Position numbers and translations under genes: made by a program. The notes under the pieces were generated by a model, which was given only the letters and a program-made list of their open reading frames with translations, had not been told where the DNA came from and did no database searches. This document shows positions 40,815-49,866 of a DNA stretch of 64,000 nucleotides, in pieces. The DNA comes from Sphingomonas sp. Ag1 (GTDB lineage: Bacteria; Pseudomonadota; Alphaproteobacteria; Sphingomonadales; Sphingomonadaceae): positions 43,947 through 107,946 of the forward strand of contig NZ_LAZX01000085.1 of the NCBI RefSeq assembly GCF_000980895.1, read 5' to 3'. The stretch's first letter is position 1. Each line of letters opens with the position of its first letter.

Positions 40815-42542
40815 ATGCGAGGGAAATTCGCGGTCGGCGCTGCGATGGCAGCGCTGGCAACGGCACCGTGTGCGCTTCAGGCAGAGGATTTTCGCGTCGA
40901 GCTTTCCGCGCCGGCCGCCAAGGAGGCGCCCTACGAGGGCCGCGTCATCCTGGTGCTCGCCGCCGACGACAAGAGCGAGCCGCGCTTCCAGGTCGATGCC
41001 AGCCACGACGCCGCACAGGTGTTCGGCATCCCGGTCGAGGGGTTCCGCAACGGCCAGGCCCGCGTCGTCGGCAAGGACGTGCTCGGCTATCCGGGTCGCA
41101 GCCTCGCCGATGTGCCGGCCGGCACCTACACGGTGCAGGCGGTCCTCCATAAATACGACACGTTCAAGCTGGGCAACGGCAAGGTGGTGAAGCTGCCAGC
41201 CGCACGCGGTGCGGGGCAGAACTGGCGCAAGGAGCCGGGCAACATCATCAGCAAGCCGATGAAGGTGAACTTCGATCCCAAGCGCCCCGGTGAGATCAAG
41301 GTCGCGCTGACCGAGGTGATCGGCCCGGTAGAAGAGCCCAAGGACACCGAATTCGTCCGGCACTTCAAGTTCAAGTCGGAACGCCTGTCAAAATTCTGGG
41401 GTCGCGACGTCTATATGCGCGGCCACGTGCTGGTCCCGAAGGATTTCGACAAGCACCCCGAGGCGAAATATCCGCTCGCGATCTTCCACGGGCATTTCCC
41501 CGAGGATTTCGGCGGTTTCCGCACCACGCCGCCTGATGCGGACATCAAGTGCGAGCCCAGCAAGCGCTTCAAGAACGAAACCTGCTACGCCCGGACGGAG
41601 CAGCAGGAAGCGTATGACTTCTACCAGAAGTGGATCTCGCCCGATTTCCCGCGAATGCTGATCGTCGAGATCGACCATTCGAACCCCTATTACGATGACA
41701 GCTATGCGGTGAACTCCGCCAACATCGGCCCCTATGGCGATGCCATCACCTATGACTTCATCCCCGCGCTGGAGAAGAAGTTCCGCGGGATCGGCCAGGG
41801 CTGGGCGCGCTTCCTGTACGGCGGATCGACCGGCGGCTGGGAAGCGCTGGCGGCGCAGGTCTTCTATCCGGACGAATATAACGGCGCCTTTGCCGCCTGC
41901 CCGGATCCGATCGATTTCCGTCAGACGATGGTGACGGACATCTACAAGGACAAGAACGCCTATTTCTGGACCGGCCCGTTCGGGAAGGTCTCGAAGCCGG
42001 GCAAGCGCGATTACCTCGGCCATCTGTCGCACACGATCGAGGACGAGAACCGGCTGGAGCTGGTGCTGGGCGACAAGACGCGTTCGGGCGGCCAGTGGGA
42101 CGTGTGGGAAGCGGTCTATTCGCCGATGGGCGAGGACGGCTATCCCAAGCGGATCTGGAACAAGGCGACCGGCGAGATCGATCCCAGCGTCGCCGCCTAC
42201 TGGCGAGAAAATTACGACATGCGCCACATCCTGGAGCGCGACTGGCAGAAGCTGGCGCCAAAGCTGCAGGGCAAGATCCACATCTATGTCGGCGACATGG
42301 ACAATTTCTATCTGAACAACGCCGTTTATCTGATGGAAGATTTCCTGAAGAAAGCGCAGCCCGCTTATGGTGGCGAGATCCTTTATGGTGATCGCGACGA
42401 GCATTGCTGGAACGGCGATCCGACGCAGCCCAATTCCATCGGACGGCTGCGCTATAACTGGATGTACGTGCCCAAGATCCTGAAGCGGATCGAGGCGGCG
42501 GCACCCAAGGGCGCTGACCTGACGAGCTGGCGCTACAAGTAA
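40815..42542 (+). CDS. Secreted esterase-like alpha/beta hydrolase
   Basis: Exported protein of about 575 residues; the signal peptide MRGKFAVGAAMAALATAPCALQA ends near residue 23. A beta-rich N-terminal region (about 25-190) is followed by an esterase-D-like alpha/beta hydrolase domain with the nucleophile elbow YGGSTGGWEAL and a late histidine in DRDEHCWNG. I start at 40815 because the signal peptide begins there; 26 more codons upstream are open but polar. It precedes a TonB receptor by 78 nt in the same direction. It probably cleaves an ester (or peptide) in the periplasm; the substrate is unknown. Confidence 0.75.
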   Translation: MRGKFAVGAAMAALATAPCALQAEDFRVELSAPAAKEAPYEGRVILVLAADDKSEPRFQVDASHDAAQVFGIPVEGFRNGQARVVGKDVLGYPGRSLADVPAGTYTVQAVLHKYDTFKLGNGKVVKLPAARGAGQNWRKEPGNIISKPMKVNFDPKRPGEIKVALTEVIGPVEEPKDTEFVRHFKFKSERLSKFWGRDVYMRGHVLVPKDFDKHPEAKYPLAIFHGHFPEDFGGFRTTPPDADIKCEPSKRFKNETCYARTEQQEAYDFYQKWISPDFPRMLIVEIDHSNPYYDDSYAVNSANIGPYGDAITYDFIPALEKKFRGIGQGWARFLYGGSTGGWEALAAQVFYPDEYNGAFAACPDPIDFRQTMVTDIYKDKNAYFWTGPFGKVSKPGKRDYLGHLSHTIEDENRLELVLGDKTRSGGQWDVWEAVYSPMGEDGYPKRIWNKATGEIDPSVAAYWRENYDMRHILERDWQKLAPKLQGKIHIYVGDMDNFYLNNAVYLMEDFLKKAQPAYGGEILYGDRDEHCWNGDPTQPNSIGRLRYNWMYVPKILKRIEAAAPKGADLTSWRYK

Positions 42543-42620
42543 GGCACTGGCCGCGTCGCTGGCGGGGGCCGGCGGCGCGCGCCCATCTTCAACGAAAATC
42601 GATAAAATTCAGGGAGTCAG

Positions 42621-45600
42621 ATGATGACGAACAGGTCACACTTGCGTCAATTCCTGCTGTGCTCGGCGGTCATGCTAGGCGGCGTCGCCACGCCCGCGAT
42701 GGCGCAGGACAGCATTGCCGAGGCCGCCGGCCCGATGGACGATGGCGAAATCGTCATCACCGGCTCGCGCATCCGCTCGCCCAACCTGGAAAGCGTCAGC
42801 CCGGTGACCACTGTGTCGTCGGAGGAATTCGCGGTGCGCGGCACCGTGCGCACCGAGGATCTCGTCAACCAGCTGCCGCAGGTGTTCGCGGCGCAGGGCG
42901 CGGCCAATTCGAACGAGGCGACCGGCACCGCGCAGGTCGACCTTCGCGGCCTCAGCCCGTCGCGCACGTTGGTGCTGATCAACGGCCGCCGCCTGCCTTA
43001 TGGTTCGCCCAAGAACATCCCGTCCGACTTGAACCAGGTGCCCACCCCGCTGATCCAGTCGGTCGAGGTGCTGACCGGCGGCGCATCGGCGGTCTATGGT
43101 TCGGACGCGATCGCGGGCGTCGTCAATTTCAAGCTGCTGGAGAATTTCAGCGGCATCCGCTTCTCCGGCAGCATCGCCGGTTTCCAGCACAACAACAATG
43201 ACGAGGGGCTGCGCGACCTGCTCGACCGCAACAACCAGGCGGTGCCGGGCGCGTATCTGAAGCCGGACAAGAGCGTCTGGAACGGCTTCACCACCGAATT
43301 GTCGGCCGTCGTCGGCGGCAACATCGACGATGATCGCGGCAACGTCACCGCCTATGCGACCTATCGCAAGGTCAATCCGATCCTGCAGAAGGATTATGAT
43401 TACAGCGCCTGCGCCCTGGGCGCGACGGGCCCGGGCGGCAATGCCTTCTCGTGCAGCGGCTCGGCGACCAACGATCCGGCGAACTTCACCAACGCCGGCC
43501 GCATCCCCGGCCTGCCGACCTCGTTCCGCGCCACCCGCGACGGCCAGTTCGTGCCGGGCACGCAGACCTACAATTTCGCGCCCTACAATTACTACCAGCG
43601 CCCGGACGAGCGTTACTCCTTCGGCGCCAACGCGCATTATGAAGTGAACGACAATTTCGTCCCCTATCTCGAACTGTCGTTCATGGAGGATCGCTCGGTC
43701 GCGCAGATCGCGCCGGGCACCAACAGTGCGGGCATCACCGTGGGCGCGGGCAGCATCAGCGGCATCAACTGCGACAACCCGTTCCTCAGCGCGCAGCAGG
43801 CGAACTTCCTGTGCACCAGCCGCGGCCTGTCGACCGGCAGCATCTATGACGCGGCGGGCAATTATGTCGGGCCGCAGTCGGTGGCGAACGGCGTGCTGGT
43901 CGCGCGCCGCAACGTCGAGGGCGGCAACCGCCAGGACGACATCACGCACCAGAGCTACCGCATCGTGCTGGGCGCGCGCGGCGACATCGCCGGGCCGTTC
44001 AAATATGATGTCTACGGCATCTATTCGAAGGTGAATTACCGCAGCCGCTTCTCGGGCGACGCTAACCGCCAGCGGACCGCCAATGCGTTCAACGCGGTGC
44101 GCAATTCGGCCGGGCAGATCGTCTGCGCGATCAACGCCGATGCCAACCCGAACAACAATGACGCGCGCTGCTCGCCGCTCAACTATTTCAGTGGTGCGGC
44201 CAGCCAGGATGCGGTGGATTATGTCGCCGAGGTGAAGTCGATCACCGGCGACACCAACCTCGTCAACATCGTCGCAGCGGTGGACGGCGACCTTGGCGAA
44301 TGGGGCTTCACCTCGCCCTTCGCCAACAGTGGCGTCGCGGTCGCGTTCGGCTATGAATATCGCAAGAACTCGGTCGATTACCAGCCGGACGAAATCTACC
44401 AGGCGGCCGCCAGCCCCGAACTGCCGATCAACGGCTCGGTCGCGGTGAAGGAATTCTTCGGCGAATTGATCGTGCCGCTGGTCGAACAGAAGCCGTTCTT
44501 CCACAGCCTGTCGTTCGAAGGCGCCTATCGCTATTCGGATTATGACAGCGGCTTCAAGACCGACACGTACAAGCTGGGGCTGAACTGGTCGCCGGTGCGC
44601 GATTTCCGCTTCCGCGGGTCGTACCAGCGCGCGGTGCGTGCGCCCAACGTGATCGAGCTGTTCTCCAGCCAGCAATTGTTCGAGGTCGAACTGACCGAGA
44701 ATGCCAATGGCTCGTTCGATCCGTGCTCGGGCGCGGTGCCGATTGCGACCTTCGCGCAATGCGCCCGTACCGGCGTGACGGCGGGCCAATATGGCAACAT
44801 CGTCGACAATCCGGCCGGCCAGTTCAACTCGCTGATCGGTGGCAATCCGGCGCTCGATCCGGAAACCGCCAAGACGCTGTCGCTGGGCGCGGTGTTCGAG
44901 CCGCGCTTCGTGCCCGGCCTCGTCATCTCGGTCGATTATTTCGACATCAAGGTCGAGAACCTCGTCGGCAGCGTCAATCCGAACCTGTCGATCGCCAACT
45001 GCCTGGCGAATGGCGACCCGTATTTCTGCAGCCTGATCCAGCGCAGCCCCGACAGCGGATCGCTGTGGCAGGGCGAGAACGGCTATTTCCGCCGCTTCAA
45101 CGTCAACACCGGATCGCTGCAGACGAAGGGCGTCGACGTGGTCGTCGATTACCGCCTGAACCTGAACGATCTGGGCATCAACGCCGGTCGCCTCAGCTTC
45201 AACCTGGTCGGCACCTATCTCGACTCCTACAAGACGGTGCCGCTGCCCAATTCGCCGCAGGCCGACGTGTATGAATGCGCCGGTCTCTATGCCGGCCTGT
45301 GCGGTCGTCCGCGGCCGGAATGGCGCCACAAGTTCATGACCACCTGGGCACCGGCCGACCGGTTCAGCCTGACGGGGACGTGGCGTTATGTGTCGTCGGT
45401 GAAGATCGCGCAGACCAGCAGCCAGCCGGCGCTGACCGGCAGCTTCTCCGAAGTGAACCGCGAACTGGGTTCGCGCAGCTACTTCGATCTCGCCGCCGCA
45501 TTCCAGGTGCGCAAGGACCTGACCTTCCGCGCCGGTGTGAACAATCTGTTCGACAAGGATCCGCCGCTCACCACCACCGCGGCGATCGAGGACGGCGGCA

Positions 45601-45674
45601 ACGGCAATACCTACCCGCAGTTCTACGATGCGACCGGGCGTTATTTCTTCCTCAGCGCGTCGGTTGGCTTCTAA
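42621..45674 (+). CDS. TonB-dependent receptor (large)
   Basis: Outer-membrane active transporter of 1017 residues. Seen: a signal peptide ending TPAMAQDS, a TonB-box-like segment GEIVITGSRIRSP, a plug with VDLRGLSPSRTLVLINGRRLPYGS and GGASAVYGSDAIAGVVNFKL, a long barrel, and the C-terminal aromatic FLSASVGF. The length and YECAGLYAGLCGRPRPEWRHKF segment are typical of the large sphingomonad/xanthomonad receptors for oligomeric substrates. GGGAG precedes the two ATGs at 42621/42624. A strong terminator follows at 45690-45717, but the M20 gene starts just beyond it. Confidence 0.93.
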   Translation: MMTNRSHLRQFLLCSAVMLGGVATPAMAQDSIAEAAGPMDDGEIVITGSRIRSPNLESVSPVTTVSSEEFAVRGTVRTEDLVNQLPQVFAAQGAANSNEATGTAQVDLRGLSPSRTLVLINGRRLPYGSPKNIPSDLNQVPTPLIQSVEVLTGGASAVYGSDAIAGVVNFKLLENFSGIRFSGSIAGFQHNNNDEGLRDLLDRNNQAVPGAYLKPDKSVWNGFTTELSAVVGGNIDDDRGNVTAYATYRKVNPILQKDYDYSACALGATGPGGNAFSCSGSATNDPANFTNAGRIPGLPTSFRATRDGQFVPGTQTYNFAPYNYYQRPDERYSFGANAHYEVNDNFVPYLELSFMEDRSVAQIAPGTNSAGITVGAGSISGINCDNPFLSAQQANFLCTSRGLSTGSIYDAAGNYVGPQSVANGVLVARRNVEGGNRQDDITHQSYRIVLGARGDIAGPFKYDVYGIYSKVNYRSRFSGDANRQRTANAFNAVRNSAGQIVCAINADANPNNNDARCSPLNYFSGAASQDAVDYVAEVKSITGDTNLVNIVAAVDGDLGEWGFTSPFANSGVAVAFGYEYRKNSVDYQPDEIYQAAASPELPINGSVAVKEFFGELIVPLVEQKPFFHSLSFEGAYRYSDYDSGFKTDTYKLGLNWSPVRDFRFRGSYQRAVRAPNVIELFSSQQLFEVELTENANGSFDPCSGAVPIATFAQCARTGVTAGQYGNIVDNPAGQFNSLIGGNPALDPETAKTLSLGAVFEPRFVPGLVISVDYFDIKVENLVGSVNPNLSIANCLANGDPYFCSLIQRSPDSGSLWQGENGYFRRFNVNTGSLQTKGVDVVVDYRLNLNDLGINAGRLSFNLVGTYLDSYKTVPLPNSPQADVYECAGLYAGLCGRPRPEWRHKFMTTWAPADRFSLTGTWRYVSSVKIAQTSSQPALTGSFSEVNRELGSRSYFDLAAAFQVRKDLTFRAGVNNLFDKDPPLTTTAAIEDGGNGNTYPQFYDATGRYFFLSASVGF

Positions 45675-45689
45675 GGAACATTGCCAATG

Positions 45690-45717
45690 GCCGGAGGCGC
45701 GCTGTAGCGCCTCCGGC
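45690..45717 (+). terminator. Hairpin terminator after TonB receptor
   Basis: GCCGGAGGCGC (45690-45700) and GCGCCTCCGGC (45707-45717) form a perfect 11-bp stem with a 6-nt loop, followed by ATCTTTC. It separates the receptor from the M20/M24 genes or reduces their expression relative to it. Confidence 0.75.
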
Positions 45718-45741
45718 ATCTTTCGTGGGTGGGGAATTGTT

Positions 45742-47154
45742 ATGAAATTGCGTTGGTGTGCCGGTGCCGCGATGGCGCTTGTCCTCTCCTCTGTCGCCGT
45801 GACGGCTTCGGCCGCACCCGTGACGGACGCCGACCGGGCGATGGCACGCCAGATGCTGGAGGAGGCGATCGCCATCCCGACCGCCAAGGGTCGCGGGCAG
45901 GTGCCGACGCTGATCGAGAATTATTCCAGGCGGCTGCGTGAGGCCGGCTTCACCGCCGACGAGATCATGACCGTGCCGGTCGAGATCGACGGCGAAAAGA
46001 CCGCCGGGCTGGTCGTCCGCTACGCCGGGCGCAACGCCAAGGCGAAGCCGATCGCGTTCCTCGGCCATATGGACGTGGTCGACGCGCTGAAGGAAAACTG
46101 GTCGACCGACCCCTATGTGCCGACCGAGAAGGACGGATATATCTACGGACGCGGATCGACCGACAACAAGGCCGGCGTGACCGCGCTGGTCGCCAGCTTC
46201 ATCCGCCTGAAGAAGTCCGGCTTCGTGCCGGAGCGTGACTTGCTGCTCGCCTTCTCGGGCGACGAGGAAAGCGGCATGATGACGACGCGCGCGCTGACCA
46301 AGCACCCGCTCGTCTCGCGTGCCGAGTTCGCGCTCAATTCCGACGCCGGTTCGGGCGCGATGGGGGAGGACGGCAAGTACCGCTTCAACATCCAGGCGGC
46401 GGAAAAGACCTACGCCAATTTCGCGATCGCGGCGAAGAATCCGGGCGGGCACAGCTCCGCGCCGCGCGCCGACAATGCGATCTATGATCTCGCGCGCGCG
46501 CTGACCAAGCTGGAGGCGCTTCGCTTCCCGGTCGAGTTCAACGAGATCACCCGCATCATGGTCGCCGACATGGCGAAGGAGAAGGGCGGCGAGCTCGGCA
46601 CCGCGTTGACCACGATGCTGGCGAACCCGAACGATGCCGCGGCGCGCGCCGTGGCGGAGAAATATCCGCACCAGTCGAACCTGCTGTGGACGACCTGCGT
46701 CTCCACCATGTTGCAGGCAGGCAATGCGCCCAATGCGCTGCCGCAGAATGCCACCGCCACGGTGAACTGCCGCATCTTCCCGGGCACGTCGGTGGAGGAC
46801 GTGCAGAAGAGGATTGCGCAGGCGATCGGCAATGACAAGCTGACCGTCTCGCTGGTCGGTGAAGGCGTCGCCAGCCCGGTGTCGCCGGTCAATCCGGCGC
46901 TGTTCGCCCGGCTGCAAAAGGCGATGGACGCGACCTATCCCGGCGTGACGCTGAAGCCGAGCATGTCGTCGGGCGGCACCGACGGGCGCGAGTTCCGCAG
47001 CGCCGGGATTCCTACCTATGGCGCCGGCGCACTGGCGCTGGGCGCGGACGACAGCCGCGCGCACGGCACCGACGAACGCGTGCCGATCGCGGCCTATCTG
47101 AAGCAGCTCGACTATTGGGACTTCCTCTTGCGCGACCTCGGGGGCCGCAAGTGA
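45742..47154 (+). CDS. M20 family metallopeptidase, exported
   Basis: Zinc exopeptidase of 470 residues with a signal peptide (MKLRWCAGAAMALVLSSVAVTASAAP). Metal ligands are visible in order: His in FLGHMDVV, Asp in GRGSTDNKAG, Glu pair in SGDEESG, Asp in LNSDAG and His in DSRAHGTDE. A lid/dimerisation domain lies between about 210 and 330. M20 members remove C-terminal residues or split dipeptides. The ATG at 45742 is supported by the signal peptide. Its stop overlaps the next start (GTGA), coupling it to the first M24 peptidase. Confidence 0.92.
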   Translation: MKLRWCAGAAMALVLSSVAVTASAAPVTDADRAMARQMLEEAIAIPTAKGRGQVPTLIENYSRRLREAGFTADEIMTVPVEIDGEKTAGLVVRYAGRNAKAKPIAFLGHMDVVDALKENWSTDPYVPTEKDGYIYGRGSTDNKAGVTALVASFIRLKKSGFVPERDLLLAFSGDEESGMMTTRALTKHPLVSRAEFALNSDAGSGAMGEDGKYRFNIQAAEKTYANFAIAAKNPGGHSSAPRADNAIYDLARALTKLEALRFPVEFNEITRIMVADMAKEKGGELGTALTTMLANPNDAAARAVAEKYPHQSNLLWTTCVSTMLQAGNAPNALPQNATATVNCRIFPGTSVEDVQKRIAQAIGNDKLTVSLVGEGVASPVSPVNPALFARLQKAMDATYPGVTLKPSMSSGGTDGREFRSAGIPTYGAGALALGADDSRAHGTDERVPIAAYLKQLDYWDFLLRDLGGRK

Positions 47155-48404
47155 TCGGCGGGCTCGCGCGGCGCGATGTGCTGCGCGGCGCGGCGGCGGG
47201 CAGTGCGCTCGCCGCGCTGCCCGGGGCGGTGTTCGCCGGGCAGGCTGCCCCCACGCCATCCTTCCCGCCGATCGCACCGATCAGCCGCGCCGAGCGCGAG
47301 GCCAGACTTGCCCGGATGCAGGCCGAATTGCGCCACCGGAATATCGGCGCGCTGCTGGTCGAGGCCGGATCGAGCCTCGTTTATTTCACCGGAATCGACT
47401 GGTGGCGCAGCGAACGTACCACCGCGGCCGTGATCCCGGCGGACGGCCCGGTGCTGATCGTCACGCCCTTCTTCGAGGAACCCTCGATCCGCGAAATGCT
47501 CGACGTGCCGGGCGAAGTGCGCGTGTGGCAGGAGGACGAAAGCCCCTTCGCGCTGATCGCCGGCTGGCTGAAGGAAAAGAAGCTCGGCGCCGGCACGCTC
47601 GCGGTGGAGGAGACGGTGCGCTTCTTCATCGTCGATGGCGTGCGCCGCCTGCTGCCGGGGCTGAAAACCGTGTCGGGCGCCAACGTCGTCAACGCGCTGC
47701 GCATGATCAAGAGCCCGACCGAAATCGCGCTGCTACAGCGCGCCAACGACGTCATGATCGCCGCCTATCGCGCCACGCACGGCCAGGTGCAGGCGGGCAT
47801 GACCGGCAATGACATCAACGCAATCATGGAGCGCGAGCTGAAGCGTTTCGGCGGCCAGCGCGCGTCGAGCAGCGCGCAGGTCGGCCCGGGCAGCGCGCTG
47901 CCGCACGGGTCGAAGGAGCGGCTGAAGCTGACCGAGGGCACGGTCGTCCTGATGGACTGCACCTGCAGCACGCACGGCTATGTCTCCGACATCTCGCGCA
48001 CCTTCGTCTTCGGTGAGCCGACGGCGGAACAGCGCCGCGTGTTCGGCCATATGCGCCAGGGCATGAATGTCGCGATGGACGCGGCCAAGGTCGGTGCGCC
48101 GGCGGGCAGCGTCGATGATGCGGTGCGCAGCTATTACGAGAAGCTGGGCTACGGCCCGCGCTACGCGCTGCCGGGCCTGTCGCATCGCACCGGGCACGGC
48201 ATCGGGCTGGACGTGCACGAGCCGGTGAACCTGGTGCATGGCGAAACGACGCCGCTGGCGCCGGGCATGTGCTTCTCGAACGAGCCGGGGATCTATCTGC
48301 CGGGCAAGTTCGGCATCCGCATCGAGGATTGCTTCTACATGACCGAGCAGGGGCCGCGTTTCTTCACGCAGCCGCCCTCGTCGCTCGACAAGCCGTTCGG
48401 ATAA
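47151..48404 (+). CDS. M24 family peptidase (Xaa-Pro type), Tat-like signal
   Basis: Pita-bread metallopeptidase of 417 residues. The N-terminus GLARRDVLRGAAAGSALAALPGAVFAG has an RR motif and hydrophobic stretch like a Tat signal. The five metal ligands are all visible: Asp and Asp in MDCTCSTHGYVSDISR (11 apart), His in HRTGHGIGLDVHE, Glu in FSNEPGIYL and Glu in IRIEDCFY. This matches Xaa-Pro aminopeptidase/prolidase. GTG start inside the M20 stop. The next M24 gene begins 18 nt later. Confidence 0.9.
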   Translation: MIGGLARRDVLRGAAAGSALAALPGAVFAGQAAPTPSFPPIAPISRAEREARLARMQAELRHRNIGALLVEAGSSLVYFTGIDWWRSERTTAAVIPADGPVLIVTPFFEEPSIREMLDVPGEVRVWQEDESPFALIAGWLKEKKLGAGTLAVEETVRFFIVDGVRRLLPGLKTVSGANVVNALRMIKSPTEIALLQRANDVMIAAYRATHGQVQAGMTGNDINAIMERELKRFGGQRASSSAQVGPGSALPHGSKERLKLTEGTVVLMDCTCSTHGYVSDISRTFVFGEPTAEQRRVFGHMRQGMNVAMDAAKVGAPAGSVDDAVRSYYEKLGYGPRYALPGLSHRTGHGIGLDVHEPVNLVHGETTPLAPGMCFSNEPGIYLPGKFGIRIEDCFYMTEQGPRFFTQPPSSLDKPFG

Positions 48405-48422
48405 AAAGGGGAGGGGGCTGAA

Positions 48423-49775
48423 ATGCCACGTTTGAAGAGCCTGTTGGGCGGCGCTGCGGCGTTCGCCATGGTGGCGCTCGCGCCCGCGGCGATGGCGCAG
48501 GAAGAACAGTCCATGTCGCCGGCGCTGCCGAAGATCATGAGCCTGCGCGATCAGGCGCAGCTGCGTGACGCGTGGCTGGAGCGTCGCTTCGAAACCGTGC
48601 TGCCGCAGCTGATGCGTGAAAACGGCATCGACATGTGGGTGCTGATCGCGCGCGAATATCTCGAGGACCCGGTGGTCTCGACGATGCTGAACGCGACGAA
48701 CCTGCGCGCGCGCCGGCGGACGATCATCATTTTCTTCGATCCGGGCGCGGGCAAGCCGATCGAGCGGCTGGTCGTCAGCAAGCACGGCATGGGCGATCTC
48801 TACACGCCCGTCTGGGACATGGAGAAGCAGCCCGACCAGTTCGCCCGCGTGCGCGAGCTGATCGCCGAACGTAACCCGAAGAAGATCGCGCTCAACATCT
48901 CCTCGCTGACCGCATTCGGCGATGGCCTGACCCACAGCCAGTATACCGATCTGATGAAGGCGCTGACGCCCGAGCAGCAGGGCCGCATCGTCTCGGGCTA
49001 TCCGCTGGCGATCGGCTGGCTGGAAACGCGCACGCCGGAGGAGATGAAGGTCTATCCCGAGATCGTGCGCGTCGCCCATGCGATCATCGGCGAAGGCTTC
49101 TCGCCGGCGGTGGTTAAGCCCGGTGTGACGACCAACGAGGATCTCGTCTGGTGGTATCGCCAGCGTGTCGCCGACCTCGGCCTTGCATCCTGGTTCCACC
49201 CGTCGGTGGAGGTCACCCGCAAGGGCGTGCCGGGCGTGCTGCGGGAAAAGGCGAGCGTCATCCAGAAGGGCGACATGCTGCGCGTCGACTTCGGCATCCA
49301 TTACCTCAATTTCAGCACCGATACGCAGCACGTCGCCTATGTGCTGCGTGACGGCGAGACCGATGCGCCTGCCGGGCTGAAGGCCGGCCTGCGCGACAAT
49401 AATCTGGTGCAGGATGCGGTGACCAGCGAGTTCCGCGTCGGCGCGACCGGCAACGAGGTGCTCAACCGTGCGCGCGCCAAGGCGATCGCGGCCGGGCTGA
49501 AGCCGACGATCTATTCGCACCCGATCGGCTATCACGGCCATGGCGCGGGCAGCTCGATCGGCCTGTCGGAAGAACAGAAGTTCGTCCCGACCGGCGAATA
49601 TAAGCTGCGGCCGAACATCGCCTGGTCGATCGAATTGATGGCGACCAAGGCCGTGCCCGAGTGGGATAACCAGATGGTCGATTTCAAGAGCGAGGAAGAC
49701 GCCTTCTTCGACGGCAAGACCGTTCGCTACATCGACGGCCGCCAGACCAAGTTTCACCTAATCGGGGCACGCTAG
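48423..49775 (+). CDS. M24 family peptidase, exported (second copy)
   Basis: 450 residues with a Sec signal peptide ending APAAMAQEE. Ligands are visible: DFGIHYLNFSTD (two Asp 11 apart), His in SHPIGYHGHG, Glu in AWSIELMATK and Glu in KSEEDAFF. It is clearly more similar to the minus-strand copy at 49867 than to the copy at 47151. GGGGAGGGGG precedes the ATG. It ends the M20-M24-M24 unit, followed by two tandem hairpins. Confidence 0.9.
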   Translation: MPRLKSLLGGAAAFAMVALAPAAMAQEEQSMSPALPKIMSLRDQAQLRDAWLERRFETVLPQLMRENGIDMWVLIAREYLEDPVVSTMLNATNLRARRRTIIIFFDPGAGKPIERLVVSKHGMGDLYTPVWDMEKQPDQFARVRELIAERNPKKIALNISSLTAFGDGLTHSQYTDLMKALTPEQQGRIVSGYPLAIGWLETRTPEEMKVYPEIVRVAHAIIGEGFSPAVVKPGVTTNEDLVWWYRQRVADLGLASWFHPSVEVTRKGVPGVLREKASVIQKGDMLRVDFGIHYLNFSTDTQHVAYVLRDGETDAPAGLKAGLRDNNLVQDAVTSEFRVGATGNEVLNRARAKAIAAGLKPTIYSHPIGYHGHGAGSSIGLSEEQKFVPTGEYKLRPNIAWSIELMATKAVPEWDNQMVDFKSEEDAFFDGKTVRYIDGRQTKFHLIGAR

Positions 49776-49786
49776 ATTCCCTTTGC

Positions 49787-49809
49787 GGCCGGCGCCTGTT
49801 GCGCCGGCC
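49787..49809. terminator. First of two tandem hairpins
   Basis: GGCCGGCGC (49787-49795) and GCGCCGGCC (49801-49809) pair perfectly with a 5-nt loop, 12 nt after the M24 stop. Confidence 0.65.
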
Positions 49810-49830
49810 GGTCTGCGTTGTCCCATGACT

Positions 49831-49860
49831 GGGCTCATCCCGATTTTACGGGATGAGCCC
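49831..49860. terminator. Second tandem hairpin, bidirectional terminator
   Basis: GGGCTCATCCCG (49831-49842) and CGGGATGAGCCC (49849-49860) form a perfect 12-bp stem around ATTTTA, followed by GATTTTC. It separates the two convergent M24 genes and probably serves both. Confidence 0.85.
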
Positions 49861-49866
49861 GATTTT

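Noticed and set aside
42675..45887. Antisense open frame of 1070 codons across the TonB receptor gene
   Set aside because: It is the codon-position shadow of a GC-rich gene. Its product is Arg/Ala/Asp/Gly-rich without domains and it lacks a ribosome binding site, whereas the sense strand encodes a clear receptor.
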